The translations under genes were made by a program, and so were the position numbers. The notes beneath the pieces were generated by a model. It searched no databases, had not been told where the DNA came from, and saw only the letters and a list, made by a program, of their open reading frames with translations. Shown here piece by piece: positions 46,863 to 57,829 of a stretch of DNA of 64,000 nt; position 1 is the stretch's first letter; every line of letters starts with the position of its first letter. The DNA comes from Solanum dulcamara (Eukaryota > Streptophyta > Magnoliopsida > Solanales > Solanaceae): contig NC_077245.1 of the NCBI RefSeq assembly GCF_947179165.1, forward strand, positions 25,190,740 through 25,254,739, read 5' to 3'.

Positions 46863-48355
46863 TGAAAGGTATTGAGCCATCAACCCATGTTCCATTGCTT
46901 TTGTCATACTCAACTCTCATTTCATTTGAAACTCGTGAAGATATATTGAGTCATCAGCCCATGTTCTATAGCTTCTATCATAATCTACTTTGATTTCAAA
47001 CGTGAATATCTTTCACTTAAATCTTGTGATGGGTATTGAGCCATCAATCCATCATCGAAATGTTAAAATAGATTTATCATAAATATTAACTTTACTTGGG
47101 CTTGAACTATTAAGTTAATTAAAGGTTGTTGAATATCAAATTTTGGTATTTGATATATCTAACTAAAGCTAAAACAAAATCTATATATTATAAGTTGATA
47201 TTTATTTTATAGGTTAGTTTTTTTTTTGATAAAAGGATACATTTTATATATAGTTAAGTGTTTATCATTACATTATCACTATTTGTCTAACGATTACAAA
47301 TAGATTGCCAAATGGGCTAACTTATTACATGTAGACCATACCATTATTTACTAGATAACAATTCTTTCTTAGTCTATCTTAAGTTTGTCTTTTAAAACGA
47401 TTCAATAATTAACGAGGAAAGAAAATATAAATCTTGATTTTATTTAATAAAGGATAAAATGAAGCATATTACTATTGCTAATGACTTAAATATTATGTTC
47501 CCTTCTTTAGTGGTTAATGTTTCATAATCAGCGTGACTTGTTTTAATTTTATTTTCATACAAAAGAAAAATAAGAGATCTAATTTTATTATTCAAATTTC
47601 TCTTCTTAAATAAAACGAACAGAATAATACAATCGATCTACTTCAAAAAAAATCTTTTAAAAAGTTGCAAATGTACAATTTTATAAATTTCAACTTCTAA
47701 AATATTAAATAAATTCCATTTAATAAAGTCGTTGGAGTATAAAATTTGGGATCAAAACATGTGAGTATAGAACTTTTAATTTTATTCTCATTGCAAGAAA
47801 TTTGTTTCTATTAAATATAAAATCTCTCCCCATACCTAAAGAGTAATAACTTTTTTTACAATAAATTTTAGCATATTAAAGTCATTAGTAGCAATAATAT
47901 ATTTCATTTTATCCTCCGCGCCATTTGATAAAATCAAGGCTTACATCTTCTTTTCTCGTGAATTTTATTTTGAATCATTGAGTTTAATGTTTTTTTCATA
48001 AAAGTAATTTGAAGAAAAAGTAGTGGGGGAGAGAAACAACTAAAAAATTGGGTTAAAGATTTAATTTCACAAATGTATGAGTTTCATTAATATAAGCCTA
48101 AGTTATTTGTATAAAAATTAGGCAGAGATCAAACCTGATAAGTTTTTGAATACTTAAAGGACTAAAACCGGTAATTGTATAGTTAAAAGACTGAAAAAGA
48201 TAAGTGCATAGTTAAGGGACCAAACTTGATAACTTTTTAGATTGTTTAAGGACTAAATTCGATAAATATATAATTAAGAGACTATTTTAAACCTACTCCA
48301 ATAGTTCAGAGACCATTTATGACATTTTCTCCAACATTTTACAGTTAGTACTGCT
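46863..48355. other. AT-rich intergenic DNA
   Basis: No gene found. At 48,120-48,300, near-repeats of about 70-85 bp occur around phrases such as AAGGGACCAAACTTGATAA / AAGGACTAAA(A/T)(C/T)(C/T)G, apparently a decayed tandem or MITE-related sequence. Confidence 0.4.
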
Positions 48356-48364
48356 TAATGATTT

Positions 48365-49367
48365 GGAAAAAAGCTCAAATATGTCATCAAACTCGAAAAA
48401 AAACTCATTTATGTCATCCATTAAAAGTTTGACTCACTATGTCATTGCTGTTTGAGAAAAGGCTCATCTATGCCATTATTTTTTAACTCCGGTTTTGCAA
48501 AACCACCAAACAACTTTGAATACTTTTTTATTGTACTTTTGAATCAAATATACTCTTTTTGTTGCTTCTTCTTCTTCAAGAACATATGAAGAACACCAAG
48601 AACTCCAAATTTCTAACTTCTTCAATTTTTCATGAAATCGCCTCAAATTTCAATATTAGCATCCCTCAGAGCTAGACATCAAAATTCAATATCTTTTGAG
48701 CTCGAATTCAACCTAACCCAACGAGACACACTTAAAAATTCTTCAAAATTTTAAAACTTTAACCTCCTTTAAAGGGCAGCCCGGTGCACTAAAGCTCCAA
48801 ATCACCAAACCTTCTTTAATAGTGGAATTTTTGCCACGACTCCAAATTACTTGAAATTTTGAACATAGACTCAAAAAACACTATGTTAAAGTTCACTGTG
48901 TCTATGTTCAAAATTTCAAGTGATTTGGAGCTATGGAGAAAATTCCACCATTAAAAGAGGTTAAAGTTTTGAAATTTTGAAGAAATTTCAAGTGTGTCTT
49001 GTTGGGTTAGGTTAAATTCGTGCTTAAAAGATATTGAGTTTTGGTATCTAGTTCGGAGGGATGTTACTATTGAAATTTGTGGTGATTTCGTGAAAAGTTA
49101 AAGAAGTTGAAAATTTGGAGTTCTTGGTATTATTCATGTGTTCTTGATATTCTTGAAGAAGAAGAAGCAAAAAAAGTATATTTGATTCAAAACTCTAATA
49201 GAAAAGTGTTATAAATTGTTTGAGCGGTTTTACAAAATCGGAGTTAAAAAATAATAACATAGATGAGCCTTTTCTCAAACGATTTTAACATAGATGAGCC
49301 AAACTTTTAACGGATAGTATAAATAAGCATTTTCTCAAAGTTCGATGACATATTTGAGCCTTTTCCC
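48365..49367. mobile_element. Mutator-like fold-back element (TIR-MULE/MITE)
   Basis: A 1,003-bp element made of two long inverted arms of about 490 bp each meeting near 48,870-48,890. The left end is GGAAAAAAGCTCAAATATGT and the right end is its diverged complement ending GAGCCTTTTCCC. It is flanked by identical 9-bp direct repeats TAATGATTT (48,356-48,364 and 49,368-49,376), the size produced by Mutator-type transposases. There is no transposase, so it is non-autonomous. The left arm alone carries GGGCAGCCCGGTGCAC (48,774-48,789), so the arms are not perfect copies. RNA from it would fold into a long hairpin. Confidence 0.9.
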
Positions 49368-49711
49368 TAATGATTTTAATATTTCTAGCTTAATTTGTAC
49401 ATGAGGCTTGTAACTCGCTTGATTTGTTTACCAGCAATAACTGGTCCTTTACCTTTACTACATCAAATGCCTAATTATTATTTTTATCTTAAATAAATGC
49501 CACAAACAAATACTCAATTCATCTTAATTACATGATACTTTTGCTTTTCGAAATTCAAACTATAAGAATTTCTAGTCAAAATTTCAAGATGTATCCTTTT
49601 TTTTTTAATTACGTTGACATGAAAAATAATTACAACTTCTAGTACTTTGAATTTTGAATATTTTAATTTATCTATCCAATTTAACTTATAAGAAAAATTA
49701 AATCAACTCTC

Positions 49712-49991
49712 GATAAGTGAAAAGGAAAGTAATACATTCTATTTTGTATTCCCTTCACTTGCATTCACAGAAAACGCATAGTTTCACGACTTGTAGAGTT
49801 GCGACATTGATGAACATTTTCCCTTTAAAACAAGTAGCAACTACGACTAAAGATAAGTGAAAAGGAAAGTAATACATTCTATTTTGTATTCCCTTCACTT
49901 GCATTCACAGAAAAGACATAGTTTCACGACTAGTAGAGTTGCGACATTGATGAACATTTTCCCTTTAAAACAAGTAGCAACTACGACTAAA
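49712..49991. repeat. 140-bp tandem duplication
   Basis: Two head-to-tail 140-bp units (49,712-49,851 and 49,852-49,991) differ at only a few positions (AAACGCATAG versus AAAGACATAG, GACTTGTAG versus GACTAGTAG). The short open frame at 49,857-50,048 lies within the second unit and is not a gene. The near-identity indicates a recent duplication. Confidence 0.95.
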
Positions 49992-51545
49992 GGTTGTGAT
50001 GGGATGATAAGTATACTTCCTTCTATTAAATTCAAAATCCCACTTTAATTTGTCTGGCTGGGTATGTTAACAAAATGTATTCTAACTTCACATTGCTTAT
50101 TAATCCATGAATGAAAAATATAAGTGTATTAGTTTGGCATAACAATTGGTCACCGTATTTCCAATATTATCATACCTCACTAGACGTTTCTAATCATATA
50201 CATAATGACAGTTGAACGTAATGATCCCCAAAACAAAATGTTCTCTATAAAAAACAAAAATAGATAAAAAAAAAGGCAAAATACATTTCTAATCATATAA
50301 AAATTATATAAGGGAAAACAAGACAACGCCAAAGATTGGAAGGGGAAATATAGACTGGTGGCTAAAATACAATAATACTGAAACACAGTTACTACTCATC
50401 CTCTCTGAATCAGAACCTGGAGGGCGGGTGGGCAAGCTCCAGAGGTTGCCGGTGTAATATCTCAACAGTAATGAGCCAAGCATTTTAACTTTTCGCAATG
50501 TGTATACCTACAAGACTCCAAGGGAGAAGCGTTTCAATATTAATTGATTGTAAAAGATATGAGCAATAAAATGGCTAAACTTAATCAAGTGAATCCCACA
50601 TCTCCAGATATAATATAACGTTCCTTTCTCTAACGAGATCAGCAAAACAAATACATTCTTGTAATGAGGTGTTAGTTCCGCTGTACTCTAGCATTTGCAA
50701 CCTACAACGGTCCAAAAAATGACTAGGATGAGATTCGTTAGAATTAAAGGAGAGGAGAAATAGAGAGAACTTATTTGTGTAGTTCTCACTTCTTCTTTTT
50801 TCATTGTTGTGTATTTCTCACTTGATTCAAATGCACTGGCCTAAATATATGTGTAAAATGCACAACGGAAGTGTGAACACAATAATAAAAGATGAGGGTG
50901 ACTTTATTGCACCACTGGAACAGTTATTATGTTGGCACCAAAGACCTTGACTTCTAAAAAGATCAAGTTGACTTCAAGGATATAAGGTGAGAAAAACATG
51001 AGGGTCAAACAATACGTAAATACTTCGTTGAAGATTGGGTTTCAAGATTTACCAAAGTATGTATTTTACCTCACCTGTCAAAAATAAAGGGAAAGAATAC
51101 AAAACGCACACGCCTTTATAAAGTAAAACTCAGATCAATGACCTGAAAAATATTCCCCAGCATATATTTGAAATGCTTACTGACATTTCCCAATCTAATT
51201 GAAACCACCATTCAGAAGTTAAAACATTACGGGTGCCATAGAAGATAGAGGAGCTAACTGCTACTTTTCTCAAGTTTCAGGACTAGTAGCACAATATTTC
51301 TTTAAATGGCATACAGCAATCAGCTTAATTGCTATATGAAACAAGTACATTATTTAATCAAGAAAACTATGACTAAATCCATATCTTAAAGTTGTAAAAC
51401 AACTAGAATTATTTCTTTCCAGGTGAATATGAATCGATGCATACATCAAAGAATGGAAAAGAGAAACCCAAAACATCATCTCATGAAGTACATATCAATC
51501 AGAAGTTAAAACAGCTAGATTAGAAGATGAGAGTTCCACTTACCT
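49992..51545. other. Intergenic / 3' flank of the RGP1 homologue
   Basis: No recognisable coding sequence. It probably includes the 3' UTR of the RGP1 homologue below 51,546. Overlapping minus-strand frames at 50,180-50,498 show no family match. Confidence 0.4.
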
Positions 51546-54500
51546 TTAGGTATGGACCCATAGGGGTTCCAAAGAGAATGACTTGTCATTTCTTGTCTGA
51601 GCTGCAGCAGCTCCTCCTGGAGGTGCATGCACAGTTATTGGAAGTACCCACTCACATTTCTCTCTACCCTCTACCAAAAGAGGATGCTCATATCTGATAC
51701 ATCATGCATGAAGTACTATCAGAAACAAAGAGGGCTAAATTCATGAATTTAGTCAATTCGAGGAAGAAAATACCAAATTAGGAAGGAAAATCTACAAACA
51801 AAATCAGATAGACATTACATGGATAAATCAGGACATGATGAACGATTGAGGGTAGAAAAGAGCATCAAGATTACAACTATGGTGCGTTTAATTAGACCAT
51901 AAAGTTCCTTTTGTTACCACATTTTCTTTACAATTGAATCGACTATATCTAAGTGAAGCAAATCAAGGGCATGCTTCAACCTTCCATGATTCACTAGAAA
52001 TAATTATGTCAAGAGAGTTACACTTTAAAATAGAGATTGGAAGTTTAATCATGACTCCCAAGGTGTCTTTTGATTTTCCTCTTTGATGGAAGTGGTACCA
52101 ACAGCAAAACTTAGATATTGATAGCGAGAGAGTATTTCCTGTTAAAGATTTCTAGCATAAGACTCATCATAGCAATGCTGAGTATCCTAGATTATTGTGA
52201 AAAGATGGAGAGCATCATCATTACCATCTTTCTATTAGGGCGGTGGTTCATGAGGCATTCCCCAAATTATTTTAAGAAAAGAGGTAAAAGATTGGGTGGC
52301 CAGAGCTACTTAAGTTCGAACAAAGTGATAGAATCTTCTTCTCCATGTGAGTTTCCTAGCAAATTTGACATCTTTCTATTCCAAAGGATTATAAGTCATG
52401 TAAAGTTGAACCTTTAGCCTCTTGATGATTTATCTGGACTAAAATGGAGATACATAATTAATGGGCTGCAATTCTATTCAAGAGCTTACATATGTTCATG
52501 GATTCTCAGGCATGAAAGAATTAAAGGTTGAATCAGAAAATAATTGTGCACAAAATCACTGTCAAAATTTCTTAAATCCCTCGTATTTGGTGAAAATAAA
52601 GAAGCCATTGAAGTAGATGAAGTGCTGATATACTTCTAGATCCTTTTCAGCTTTTATGTTAGTCTGCAAGCGTCTTTTGTATGATACTTTTCCCTGTAGT
52701 GTGCTTTACCCTTTTTCTACACCCTCTTAATGAGAACTTCAAAGTCTTTGATCAATGAATTGTGCAATCAACAAAATATTCCTGTTACATGTGCAAGGAC
52801 ATACCTTGACCAATCAGCATTCTTGGGAGTGGTAAAGAATTCAAATCGAAGAGCCCATTGTACGGACACATAGTGAGTGGAAAAAGACATAGGACCATCC
52901 ATCGGAATGGAAAAAAGGAAGCTTGTTTGAACTAAATCAGCAACTACCTCGTGATGATCACTATGAACCTGAATAATTCAAAATGCCATGGTGACTAATC
53001 ACCAAATGAAGGGGCTCAAGTGTTTATCTCTTCTAAATAAATCCACCAAAACACTTGCTTTGTCAAACGCAAAGAGTTGTAAAGAATCATCAATAGGTAT
53101 AGTACTGGTATTACTTAAAGAATACCTTGGTAATAGAAGGAGCATGTCTCCGTGAAGGATGTACAAAGCGTCGGCTAATAGTTTCGGTCATCTCCAGTGT
53201 TATTGAAAGCTAGAAAGGCAACAAAAGGACCAGTAAACTCCAGAAAGCATTAACTAATAAATAAAACAAATGTCTAAGGCTTATTACAAGGATGAATTTT
53301 TTGATATATAGGACTACCTCAAGGCATCTTCTAGAACCCTCTTCATGAAAAAAAGTCAGGGTTCCACCTATCTGTCGCCAAAGTATAAATTGAAGGTATA
53401 AGTTTCCAACCAGTCAGGTGCAAATAGGCATTGGTAATAGCACTAATATGGAAAGGCCAATACACTGACTAATACAATTACCATATCACTGAAGTAATAC
53501 GTTGACTCAGAATTTTTTGGAGAAAATCTTAGAAGCACTTGGTCATCCAGTCTAATGTTGTAAGATCTCCCTCGAATAAACCCTTCTGCTGCAGAAAATG
53601 TTGGCGACAGATTATCATGAAAGATCTTTTGTTAACAAATCATCAGTTGGAGTATATAGAGGGAACAAATACTAATAAGATATATAGAAGTGCAAGCGCG
53701 GTTTACAGGCTCCAGATTCATCCATGCCTGAGACAGAAGGTGCCATCGAATCATCATATTTGGAAAAGGCCTTGGTACTTTTCAGCTGTTGACTTGGGGA
53801 TAAAACATCTGCTGGACGAATAAATTAAAACCCTCAGCTCTTGTTTGGTTAGAATTAAAAAAAAAGCCAGTTTGATTAAGAGGCATTGTAACATTTCCAT
53901 TGGAAAACAGAAGAGCATAGAAACAAAGAAATCCTGTTTAGTCGAAGACATTAGTACATTGAACCATGAAAACAGATAAACGTTTTCTGAGACTAGTATT
54001 ATTCTCTGAAACTATTTCAGCAATAACACTGTGTATACATGTTTTTGTTCTTCTTACCCCCATTAGAATCATACAAGACATCAGCCACAGCTATCTGTGG
54101 AAGTGCCAGTTGTGAAGATATGCTTGACCGTCCTTCAAGATGTGGAAGATCTTTGCTTGAAGTCCTTGCCAAGGAAGACCGCAAGGATAATGAGCTTCCA
54201 AATGTCCGGTGTATATTATCTTTCATGGGATTATAGGAGGAAACTGATGAAACTTCATCCCTTGAACTTTCATATCCTTCCTCCACACCATCAAAAGTTT
54301 CATTTATTTTAGCCTGCACAGCACACAAAATCACGTCAATGACTCAACATGTACTCTCCGGGTACGCTCTCTGTTCTGTCATCTTTTGATTATTCTACAA
54401 TAAACTATGCATTGGCATAACCAGATCCCGCCACAGAAAAAGAAACAGATACCAAAAAGTGGCAGAAGAAAATAAAGGGAGGGAATAGACAGGAAGAAAT

Positions 54501-57500
54501 TAAAGAGGGTTCTGCTAGTCTAGAATCTAAACATTGTTTTCTCTTGGAAAGTACAAAGTTGAAGAAGATAGATTCTCCTTTCTCTTCTTCCTTCGCAGAA
54601 CCTCCATTCTTCCTAGTGTGAATATGTTATATAAGGATATTGAGGTCCTGAAGTCTCCAGGAAATTGGAAGTCCACAAACATGATGGATACAATCTTTCA
54701 TTTCTCTTCTTACATTTCTTGCAATGTCAGACCTTGCTCCATTCCTAAATGATGGTGGCTAATGAAAGCTAATTGATTCTACTTCTGGAGTGCTTGCTAG
54801 GTTTGTTGAATTACGTTGGGACATTTATGCTGGAAAAAGCAAGTCTTAGTTATCCTCCTAATTTGAATTCCCATGGAGATAAACATTTTAGTTGGCTTAA
54901 TCATTTCTAGGAGAGCCTGTGACATCACATGGTTCTAGTCCAGACAATTTGGTTGACGTTTAGACAGTGCAAGAAAATTCGATAAAAGCTCACAATCAAA
55001 TAACAATACAGGAGAGCTCCATGCAGTAATTTATTTCTTCTAGCCTGACACAGTCCTCTGCTCTGTATTCATAAATCAATTTTCATAGAAATTCGATTTT
55101 ATTATTTAAAGATAAAAAGAAAAGGAGAAGAATTGGAAAATCCTCTTCATCACTCGCAGGCCTCATTGCCTTACGAAAATAGAAGGGTACTTTGGTCTTT
55201 CAACTTTGGAGTTGGAAAGTTACCCTGGAAGTAACATTTGTCTAACGTTGTGGCCAGCAATAGTGTGGGGAAGGACATTAGGCTTTTCAAGTTTAATTGT
55301 GATATTGGAAAGGAGAACAATAATAAAAAAGGATGAAAAATATTCAGATCTACTATTCCCCGGAAACAGTTTGGGATTGAGTTGTAGTTGTTGTCGTTGT
55401 AATATTCACTAGAATATCATCTTTTATTAATTGCATCATCTTTTATGCATTTGTTCTTTCAAATTCTAGTGAATCTTAATACAGTCAATAATTCTTTCTT
55501 TTATCACGAGAAGCATACTGAATAATAAGTAAAACTGGCAACAGAATGGTTTTACCCAGTCAGTATCTGCATCCATCTCTTTCCAGTAAACATCCAAAGG
55601 CAGAGTTGAAGCAGGAACAATCCCTGCTAAATCGAAAAGCACAATGTGATCATGCCACAGATTAAAGTAAATTAAGTATTTCCGAAAAACAAAATTAGGA
55701 TGGAGTTTTCAGAAATGAGAAACCAAGAAAGAAAAGAACCAAAAACCTATACATAGTTCCATTTAAAAGAGATCAGTTCAGCATATCATATTAGGTAATT
55801 CAAAGTAATCGTAATTGTACATCATTTGACTTGTCACCACTGTAGGAATAAATATGACTGGCCATGGGAAAAGATAGTTCCGCCAGATAAAAGAATTACT
55901 GAGAAGTCATATAATACAAGTAGTGAAACAATGTTTTTTCTTGAAGGAGCTTGTTGGTATTTTACAACTTCCATCTAATGTGGCAACCATATATGCAAGA
56001 ATCAACAACAACATACCCAGTGCGATCCCACAAAGTGCGGTTTGAGGAGGGTAGAGTGTACGGAGACCGTACCCCTACCTTGTGAGGTAGAGAGACTGTT
56101 TTCGATAGACCCTCGGCTCAAGAAGAACATTTCAAAACAGGTTTAAGAATACACGGTGAAAGAAGCTATGATGAAATACTAAGAAAAGAGCGATTAAAAG
56201 CAAAAATAGCAAGATAACTGAAGTAGAGGAACAACAGTAGTGATAAAATATATATGCAAGAATATATGGGTACATTGTGGCTCCTCAAAAGAACCAAATT
56301 TTCCGACTTTGTTTTCTTGTCCCTATCTTTGCCGCCAACCCCCCCCCCCCCCCCCGGGTATTCCCGCGTTAATGAAGATATCTTCCAAAGAAACAACGAC
56401 CTCATCATGATTTTAGACTTGAAGCTTTTCATGCAAAATTCAACAGCTAAATCACGAACCAGAGAACAGAGAATGAGTTTTAAGGTTTAAAAGGAAAAAA
56501 TAGTACCACTAATGCGCCCTTCTTCACTTTGAAGGCCATTACTCTTCTGAGTTACCCATAATTGCAGTGGTATTCTTGTTTCCTGCATGGATTGAGATAC
56601 AGCAACTATTAGAATCCAAATTCAGAGGAAAAATATAACCTTGCACATTTATATTACACTAAAACCTCAAGCCTTGGCATCTTTAGCAAGAAGGCTACAG
56701 ATTTATCACGTCCCCCTTTTTCCTCCGATAAAGAAGAATTAGAGAAAAGGTGGGAGCTGTAGTGTTTTTCTCTTCATAGAATAGTCAAAGGATACATTGT
56801 AAGGAATCAATTTTCATATTAAATGATTATATGTATTATTTGTATCTTTTGAGCCGAGGGTCTCTCGGAAACAACCGTCCTACCTTGGTTATTGTTGTTG
56901 TTGTTGTTGTTGTTGTTGTATGTATTATTTGTATTTCAGGCGGGCAGCGGTTTTCCTTTCCCAATTTCTCAATGGAACAGGAATTTTCTAGTCATTGATT
57001 TGCATACAGATGAATAGAAACATAAAGGTAAGAGCACCTTCGCTTAATTCCATTCTTAATTACCAAAGGTAAAAGAGACTGAACACAATGCACAATGACC
57101 ACCAACGAAAACAGTAACATAGTTGCATTCTTAATAAATCCAATACTGACAAGTTGCTGATTAATAGAATAATATGGCTATCGAAAATGTCAGAAATGGT
57201 AAAACAATAAAGCAAATGACCAAATAGCACTCTGGATATTGAGAACGATACAGAAAAATCAGGCATGCAATTACAAAAGCATGTCACAAAAGAAGCAGGG
57301 TAACTCTTGAAAGCAGCCAAAATATGAATTAAATCAAACAAAGATGATAAGGATATAAATAAGAGATGAACAGAACAGCAAGGAACTAACCAACTCTGCA
57401 AGATCTCGTATAGACTCTTCGCTGAAGTGACCATTTTCCATTATCAGGTATTGTCCAGATAAAATACTTCTAACATAATAAAGGTAACGAATGGTTGCAC

Positions 57501-57548
57501 CCCTGTATGATGGTGGTATGGTGCTTGGTAGAATTGTTCGCACCATAA
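51546..57548 (-). CDS. RGP1: RGP1 homologue (Rab6/Ypt6 GEF subunit), 5' exons not seen
   Basis: In yeast and animals Rgp1 and Ric1 form the exchange factor for Ypt6/Rab6 in endosome-to-Golgi traffic; the same role is inferred here. Nine exons join in frame with GT-AG borders: 57548-57391, 56582-56507, 55623-55556, 54313-54058, 53588-53482, 53371-53318, 53209-53126, 52968-52805, 51693-51546. They give 370 codons and a TAA stop. Family blocks in order: RTILPSTIPPSYRGATIRYL, RSILSGQYLIMENG, IPLQLWVTQKSNG, a Ser-rich low-complexity stretch, IRGRSYNIRLDDQVLLRFSP, FSTHYVSVQWALRFEFFTTP, CEWVLPITVHAPPGG. The first visible exon opens with an acceptor (TTTTGCAG) and a split codon, so it is internal. 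Roughly the first 110-120 residues of the usual plant protein are missing. Upstream, 57,549-57,830 has no exon, then LINEs begin. The rest may lie beyond the window or be lost. Confidence 0.9.
55141..55410 (+). mobile_element. Possible SINE-like remnant in an RGP1 intron
   Basis: Plus-strand sequence ends TTTGGGATTGAGTTGTAGTTG followed by a short TTG-rich tail, an ending shared by several Solanaceae short interspersed repeats. Its 5' boundary and internal promoter boxes were not identified. Confidence 0.3.
56003..56120 (-). mobile_element. TS-SINE/RTE-type 3' tail in an RGP1 intron
   Basis: The minus strand reads GAGCCGAGGGTCTATCG, then GGTAGGGGTACGGTCTCCGT, ACACTCTACCCTCC, GTGGGATCGCACTGGGTATG and TTGTTGTTG. 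This is the standard 3' part of Solanaceae TS-type SINEs and their RTE partners. The 5' portion with the Pol III boxes is absent. Confidence 0.75.
56339..56355. repeat. Run of 17 C
   Basis: Mononucleotide tract within an RGP1 intron. It reads as polyglycine on the opposite strand, which creates a spurious open frame at 56,166-56,432. Confidence 0.9.
56849..56922 (+). mobile_element. Short RTE/SINE 3' tail with (TTG)n
   Basis: GAGCCGAGGGTCTCTCGGAA, then ACAACCGTCCTACCTTGG, then nine TTG units (56,893-56,919). The same start occurs at 61,640 and, inverted, at 56,120. It is heavily deleted internally. Confidence 0.65.
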
Positions 57549-57829
57549 CTGCAAAATAAAAATAGATCCTTTCTTTATCCACGTCGAAACAAATTGAATA
57601 CGTTTACAGCAGTACTGTTCAGAACATTTGTAATGTTGAACACTTTGTTCAGGTTCGCGTTCCAACAAATGAACAAAATCTTCAGATCACTGAATATTCT
57701 TTACAATTAAAAATAAATATGAGCTGTGCATGCATACAAGCTGCAAGAATATTAATCATCAACTATAAAACAGCTAAGTTAGCCCCAGAAAATGAGGCAT
57801 GGGCTGTCCTCTGTCAATCCACCTCTTTT

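Noticed and set aside
50180..50498. Hydrophobic overlapping frames as a membrane protein gene
   Set aside because: No homology, overlapping in two frames, and placed where the RGP1 3' UTR is expected.
56166..56432. Polyglycine-containing frame
   Set aside because: Created by the 17-C tract within an RGP1 intron.
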